A stretch of 64,000 nucleotides of DNA from Balanoglossus misakiensis (Eukaryota; Hemichordata). The notes below the pieces were generated by a model. It ran no database searches. It worked only from the letters and a program-made list of their open reading frames with translations, and had not been told where the DNA came from. The stretch lies in the NCBI GenBank assembly GCA_040954595.2, contig CM082592.2, positions 9,052,001-9,116,000 on the forward strand, given 5' to 3'. Position numbers and translations under genes: made by a program. Numbering within the stretch: position 1 is the first letter of the stretch; every line of letters starts with the position of its first letter. Positions 59,182 through 64,000 of the stretch are shown here, piece after piece.

Positions 59182-60273
59182 TCAGCTCTTGTCTTTTGAT
59201 GTGAGATTGCTGTCGTATCGTATTGGCACAAGTCTGGCCGGTCTTTGACTGCCACGATTCTTTCCCGGGATGTCGCCGAGGTGTTTTTTGCCTCTACCGA
59301 TTGCCGGCGGCGCAACTCTTCGGTCGGCGGGCGAACTCTCGCCTGCCGCCGGTTCGCCGTTATCGTCGTCGACTTGGCATTTACCCGGTATGAGGACGGA
59401 TTCTAATCTTTGGAAACGTGGATCCAGACAGACTTCGGATTTTCTCCTGGGTAGGACCAAACACGAGTCCGAGGACGCCTGCCGAAGGGCGGTCAAGGGG
59501 GTCCCGTCGGAGTTCGGGGGCGGGAGACTGTCCTTTGACGCGCTCGGTAGTTCGACGGTCAGTTTCAGCGAAGTGGAGGGGCACTCCAAACGCTCGAGCT
59601 TTCTTGGTGAAATGCGGTGCGAGTCTTCCGCCGGGGGGAAATCGCAACTTTCCACGTTTATGATTGGCGTGGTCGAGCCTCCGTTGAAACTGTCGCTTAG
59701 GTCGGAGTTAGAGTCGGCCGAGTCTAACGAGGCTACGGACAACTGCAAGCTTTGCCCGGAGGCCGTTCTGCGCATGATGGGGGCCAGTTTACCGAGATCA
59801 TTCACAGAAATAGCGCCCGGACTTCTGCCGCCGCGAGATTCCCCTAACGCCGGCGGTGTAGTCGCCGTGCTGGAGCGCCTGACCGCGCTACCGCGGTCCG
59901 CGCGATTGACGCGCCTTGTCCTGCGTGGCGACGCCGGGTTGCTGATCGACCGCTTCCTGAACTGGGAATCCACACTATGGATGGGCGGCAGGTTCAATCT
60001 GTCCATCGAGCCACGTGGACTCAGACCAGCCGAGTCCAACACCTGTTGCTTCCGCATCATTTCTCGCACCTCCCTCGTCTCTCTGGCCAGATGTTTCAGT
60101 TGAGACTTGTTCTCCAGGTTCAGGCGCTCCAGTTTCAGGGCCAACCTCCTCTCTTCCATGGAGGCCAGTTCTAACACGGAGTCTTCCTTGGACGGCAGTT
60201 TGACTTTGGGCGTCTCCTCCACTTTGCATCGCTGGTTCATCATTTTTATATCACACTTGAGATCCTTTGCCAT
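59182..60273 (-). CDS. uncharacterised coiled-coil protein, intronless, GC-rich
   Basis: A single open frame of 363 codons starting with ATG at 60273 (MAKDLKCDIKMM) and ending at TGA 59184-59182. An earlier TTG in frame is not a start. Residues about 30-80 are rich in Glu, Lys, Leu and Arg (RRLALKLERLNLENKSQ) and look like a coiled coil. The rest is Ser/Pro/Arg-rich and probably disordered, with several basic serine patches (FRKRSISNP, PRRTRRV, ISPRKLERLE, LPRRKSEV) that look like kinase sites. The frame lies in a sharp GC-rich island. I do not recognise the family. The opposite strand also has a long open frame, but that one lacks any protein-like pattern and is a shadow of the GC-rich codons. 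It could also be the main exon of a gene with untranslated 5' exons. Confidence 0.65.
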   Translation of the reverse strand: MAKDLKCDIKMMNQRCKVEETPKVKLPSKEDSVLELASMEERRLALKLERLNLENKSQLKHLARETREVREMMRKQQVLDSAGLSPRGSMDRLNLPPIHSVDSQFRKRSISNPASPRRTRRVNRADRGSAVRRSSTATTPPALGESRGGRSPGAISVNDLGKLAPIMRRTASGQSLQLSVASLDSADSNSDLSDSFNGGSTTPIINVESCDFPPAEDSHRISPRKLERLECPSTSLKLTVELPSASKDSLPPPNSDGTPLTALRQASSDSCLVLPRRKSEVCLDPRFQRLESVLIPGKCQVDDDNGEPAAGESSPADRRVAPPAIGRGKKHLGDIPGKNRGSQRPARLVPIRYDSNLTSKDKS

Positions 60274-61084
60274 TGTCAATCAGTGTATTGCTTCCCGAAA
60301 AAAGAGCGTTTGATCAACTGCGTTTCGCGCAATAGCAATCTTTACTGACACACGACACCAGCACGAGAGATGCTCTCTGCTTCCCCTCTAAGCTTGGCCA
60401 ATGTTTACCGTGTTTGCTGATGTAGGGATTCGCCGTACCACATCCTTCCCTTGAGTCCGAGGTGAAGTGTTCTGTCGTTGTAGCCAGAATCTTGCAACTG
60501 TGCCTGTCCACAAGTGCACCTTGTAAGCCAGCAGTAATTCCTCTTACCAAAAGGCGTCTCCAAATCTGTGCAATTGTGTCGTAATCACCATTTATAAACC
60601 GACAGTGTCTGAGTCTTGTCTTCAATACCTTTTGGGCGCAGAAATGATCACCTTTACCGAAGTCTTTTAGTTACCACCTCCCCGTCCTCGCTCAGAAAAG
60701 CACCGTCAATCCATGCGGGTATGGCGACTTCCCTCTGCTGCACACGCGAGTCGCGCGATACCCAGTTACAGCGGAACGAAATCTTCCTCAGTTCCCGAGG
60801 AGAGGTGCTTTGTTGTCGTGGTTACCCTGTGTGAAGAAACGAGAGCAGCGTTACAGATGCGTGGCCTCACTACTTCAGCATTGCTGAATGATCGTGCTCT
60901 GTCTGTTTATTGCACGCAGACGCAGTGGCGCTTCAAAAACGAATATCACGAGGTAAAATGGGTCGTTGCCATGGAAAACGCGCTGCGTATCAGTCACTAG
61001 CAGGCACGAACCCGTTAAATTTTCATGAGTGAATTATTTTTGATGTTGTATATTGCGCGTAAACGATGGATTGATAAAAGCCAT

Positions 61085-61092
61085 GTGCACAC

Positions 61093-61128
<36 letters not shown>
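61085..61128. repeat. GT/GA microsatellite
   Basis: A run of GT dinucleotides passes directly into about ten GA dinucleotides, ending near 61128. Confidence 0.8.
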
Positions 61129-61130
<2 letters not shown>

Positions 61131-61512
61131 TAAACACAGTGAGGATAGACAGACTTGTCACGCTGTATCAGAGAAAGAACTTGCAGAAGCCAAATTCGCC
61201 TTGTCGTGTTGTGTCACTTCTCGTTTTATTATCTGTTAATCTCTGCTGTTTTCGTGAAGAGTGTTCCCGTGTCTTTATAATGAAGGCATAAAAATATGTG
61301 GACCCACAGTGCCGCAACAACCACAACGACAATCGGACACACTGCAGATTTTGTTTCCCCGCACGTGCAAGACCCCAACCTCGTAATCAGACTGGGTCAC
61401 TACGTTCATCGCATAATCTGCAAATTACGGAGGGAATTCCACTTCCCACCACCTTTCAATAACCTACAAATTGCGTTATGCACGTTTGCCTTAATTGGTT
61501 GATATAACACGG

Positions 61513-61677
61513 CTATAAAGACGGCGCAGACGCAAGGGGTTACTCACTCCGAGGTGTCGTTGAACTCATTAAAGTCTCACATAGAAAATTACCATGGCGT
61601 TGGAAATCCAGCGCTTCACAGGTGTCCTTGCCCCGCTTACTTGCCAACGCTTGCTATTCCAAGAAAATGAGCAATAA
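61513..61677 (+). promoter_or_regulatory. TATA/Inr core promoter with 27-codon open frame
   Basis: CTATAAAG (61513-61520) is followed at the usual ~32 bp distance by an initiator TCACTC (61544-61549). About 48 bp later an ATG in a strong context (TTACCATGG, ATG at 61594) opens a 27-codon frame MALEIQRF...QENEQ that ends at TAA 61675-61677; the stop overlaps an AATAAA at 61673-61678. Elements are seen exactly; whether the frame is translated, or is just the 5' end of a longer spliced gene, is unknown. Confidence 0.4.
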
Positions 61678-61699
61678 AAGGCGAGCAATACGCACTCTA

Positions 61700-64000
61700 G
61701 ATAATTAACCGACTAGAGGGAACTTGATTGACCTTGTAAATCGAGATAAGGCTTCCGTGATCACCGTTAGCAATAAAAAGTGGGGTTCTAGTGCAATAAT
61801 CACAGCCGTTCGAAATATCAAAGTTACCAGGTCCGTGACACAAATAGGAAATGATATCAATGCCGGGAACATGTACAGTTGTACCGCAGATGTCCGGAAT
61901 GGGTAAGACATCTCTACTGCACAATAGATACTAGAAGTATCTATGATTGAAGTAATCCTTCTTGTACCCAACGAGGAGAACAAAATTGCACGTGCAATTT
62001 AGAAATACAAAGCTCAATACTTATGATCCGAAATGGCGTTCGGCAAATCCAAAACCATGAATGGGGCCCGTGCAATTACTTTCCCCGAGGAGTTGCACAG
62101 AGACTCCGAGGTTATTGAGTAATTAGGGACTTCCTGACCGTATGTGTTTCCTCTGTCCTTGTTTGCAATTTCCAAAGAGAGGTATAACTCTCTGTGTTCT
62201 TCTTTCAACAAAAACGCGCTGCGACGGGGCTGGCAAAATATCCCCGGATGTAATTTCTCAGCCGCGAACTCCGCTTTTGTGCTGCTCTTCAGACCCGATG
62301 ACAGGAAATGACGCAAACACCTTGGATGACATGATAGCTGAGTCTTCACAACAACAACAGGTTGTGTTGACGAAGATTGATGCCGTGTTGAGGTTAATGA
62401 CTTTTGATTACAGGAAGCCTTCTTTCGATAATATCAACAAGACTGCATGCAGTCATATTTGAAGGTAAATTTGAGACTGTCATATTCGAAGGTAAATTTC
62501 AGCGACGAAATTACATGTACTCCAATGGCTAATTTTGAATTTCAATAGCCTACTATTGAAACGAATATTATTAACGCTGGCACCATCAGTCGGCACGCCA
62601 GAAAAGAACAACATTTTCACTTAAAAGGGGTGCAATCATTCAGAAAATTTCACATGACAAGGAAAATTTCACGTGAAAGGTAAATACACACCAACACCCG
62701 AGTCGTCAACGTTTAGCATTGATAGTATGGATCGAGGACTCAGATCACGTGAATTTTAATAGAAAACATTAATTCGACACCGGGTTGAGAAGGGCATAAA
62801 TGCGAATAAAGGAACTCGGAAATGTTTTCAAAATTCGACGCTTCGCGGATAATCTTCCTTTGCTACAGTTACCAAGGCAACAACATATAAAGGCCGTGGG
62901 CTTCGTGCATTTTAACAAACCACAGAAATCGAGCGCGTCGATGAGGTCAAGTGTATTTGTGTGCACGTTGTTTCAATTTCCCACTTAGAAGAAGCAAACA
63001 GCTCACGTCAACCGTTCAGTGCTGCGCAATCTGCGATTTCAAGAGTAATTTGCCCAAAGAGCCCGTCGTTGTTTGCAGCTTCTTGAATGTCAGCACTTTT
63101 CACAAGTGATAAGTATGCACGTGATCAGTCTGAAAAGTGTTTGTCGTTCATTCCAAGAAATGTCGATATTCCTTCTTTGGCCAAGAAAAATGGCGACACC
63201 CGATTGGACGATTTTTCAACAAAACATTATTAGTACGGCATTACATCCTGGGGGACCCCACAACATCTCATTTCAACACAGTTGTTAGTTTAATTTTCCG
63301 TCAATAAAAGCTTACATTAAGCGAAAAAACCTTACTGAGCGTCTCTCTATAAACGCCGCGTGTTTTAACGAGGTTCTATTCTCTAGAAAAAATATAACAC
63401 CCATGCAAAATTCAATATCTGAAGAAATGCCTATTAAAACCCAACTGTGTCGTTAACCTGAAATGTAGGTTACTCAACAATACAGGTCAGGTGGACTAGG
63501 ATAATACAGTTTTCGTTACCACTGTCAGCATGGACACGGGAGCGCTTAGATTTCTACCTCAATTTTGCGGCTGAGAATCACTTCAATACTGGTAACTATT
63601 TACTCTGACGTAATTCAAGAAACAATTCGACATGTAGTAAACACTGATACCTTTAACAAAGAACACAGACTTACAAAAAACTGACGATCAATCACAGAAT
63701 TACCGGGTTTATTGAAAATGTTGCGTCTGTGTTATTTGTTGACATTACATAACGCAGTGAAGAAAAGAAAAGACTTACCAGGGTTAAAGAGTTAAGAGAA
63801 AGTTCAATAAATCTCGACGTCTGATCGCGTTTTGCACTTTGTGGTGACGTCATCGCAGACGGTAATCAAATTAATAGTGGTTTAACATGATTCTAACATA
63901 CATATTTAAATAAAAGTATTTCCACAATCGATTTGGTCATCGAGAGTTGTCTGTGATGTCGCGAAATGGAATTATGAAAGACGAATTTAGCGGAGAATTT
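61700..64000. other. gene-poor right end
   Basis: No gene is supported. A frame ending at 62462 has a fairly protein-like segment from 62297 (MTGNDANTLDDMIAESSQQQ), but with no splice or homology support. The rest is AT-rich non-coding DNA with an ATGGCG YY1-like core near 63190. Confidence 0.4.

Noticed and set aside
59270-60103. A 277-codon plus-strand open frame opposite the 363-codon gene.
   Set aside because: It is what GC-rich codons on the other strand produce; its sequence has no coiled coil or low-complexity pattern of a real protein, while the minus strand frame does.
62142-62462. Frame with MTGNDANTLDDMIAESSQQQ, considered as an exon.
   Set aside because: The Gln run and polar make-up look real but there is no acceptor, donor or similarity to fix it; listed only as a note.
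1-64000. Bacterial-type features: operons, CRISPR arrays, insertion sequences.
   Set aside because: The DNA is plainly from an animal nucleus: spliced genes, poly(A) signals, a Pol III tRNA gene. No regularly spaced repeats like CRISPR were seen.

Overview
The window is eukaryotic nuclear DNA from an animal. Every gene is split by short GT-AG introns, the intergenic DNA is AT-rich with microsatellites, and all recognisable proteins are conserved metazoan families. Gene content and intron density suggest an invertebrate, perhaps a marine one such as a hemichordate, lancelet or other non-vertebrate deuterostome. The species cannot be fixed from the sequence alone. I rebuilt gene models by joining exons at canonical splice sites with matching phase; each joined model is an intact reading frame.

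Layout from left to right: (1) 1-3853, upstream DNA of a nuclear receptor gene, with a CpG-rich patch at 190-720. (2) 3934-10499 (+), an NR1-type nuclear receptor, 458 aa, 7 coding exons. (3) 10500-14880, 3' UTR and intergenic DNA. (4) 15046-16348 (+), CHCHD2/CHCHD10, a twin CX9C mitochondrial protein. (5) 19717-18205 (-), CRCP/RPC9, a small RNA polymerase III subunit, head-to-head with (6) 20357-24408 (+), the checkpoint kinase CHEK2, 506 aa, 13 exons. (7) 26396-24953 (-), a theta-class glutathione S-transferase, tail-to-tail with CHEK2. (8) 27119-27047 (-), tRNA-Thr(TGT). (9) 27581-29600 (+), TMEM199, a V-ATPase assembly factor. (10) 31281-40202 (+), CASTOR, the cytosolic arginine sensor of mTORC1. 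(11) 49654-43906 (-), a ~1716 aa nuclear protein with one 4.7 kb exon, an AT-hook and a Tantalus-like motif (PRR14/PRR14L-like). (12) 50546-53882 (+), RUSF1 (DUF647), head-to-head with gene 11. (13) 53883-59180, a 5 kb gene-poor stretch. (14) 60273-59182 (-), an unrecognised intronless 363-codon frame in a GC-rich island. (15) 60300-64000, gene-poor DNA with one good TATA/Inr promoter at 61513.

The genes are mostly housekeeping and are not one pathway. TMEM199 (lysosome acidification) and CASTOR (arginine signal to mTORC1) both act in lysosome/nutrient biology and lie next to each other.

The most notable observation is in CASTOR. Two tandem 95-nt exons (38956-39050 and 39251-39345) are homologous, have the same phase and identical length, and encode alternative versions of the same part of the arginine pocket. 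Including both would break the frame, so they look mutually exclusive. One version keeps the key pocket aspartate (D304) and the other has glycine there, which predicts a splice-controlled arginine-sensing and arginine-blind pair from one gene. Other items include a perfect-TSD hairpin element, fold-back repeats, shared YY1-type core motifs and a CHEK2 with a very short SQ/TQ cluster.
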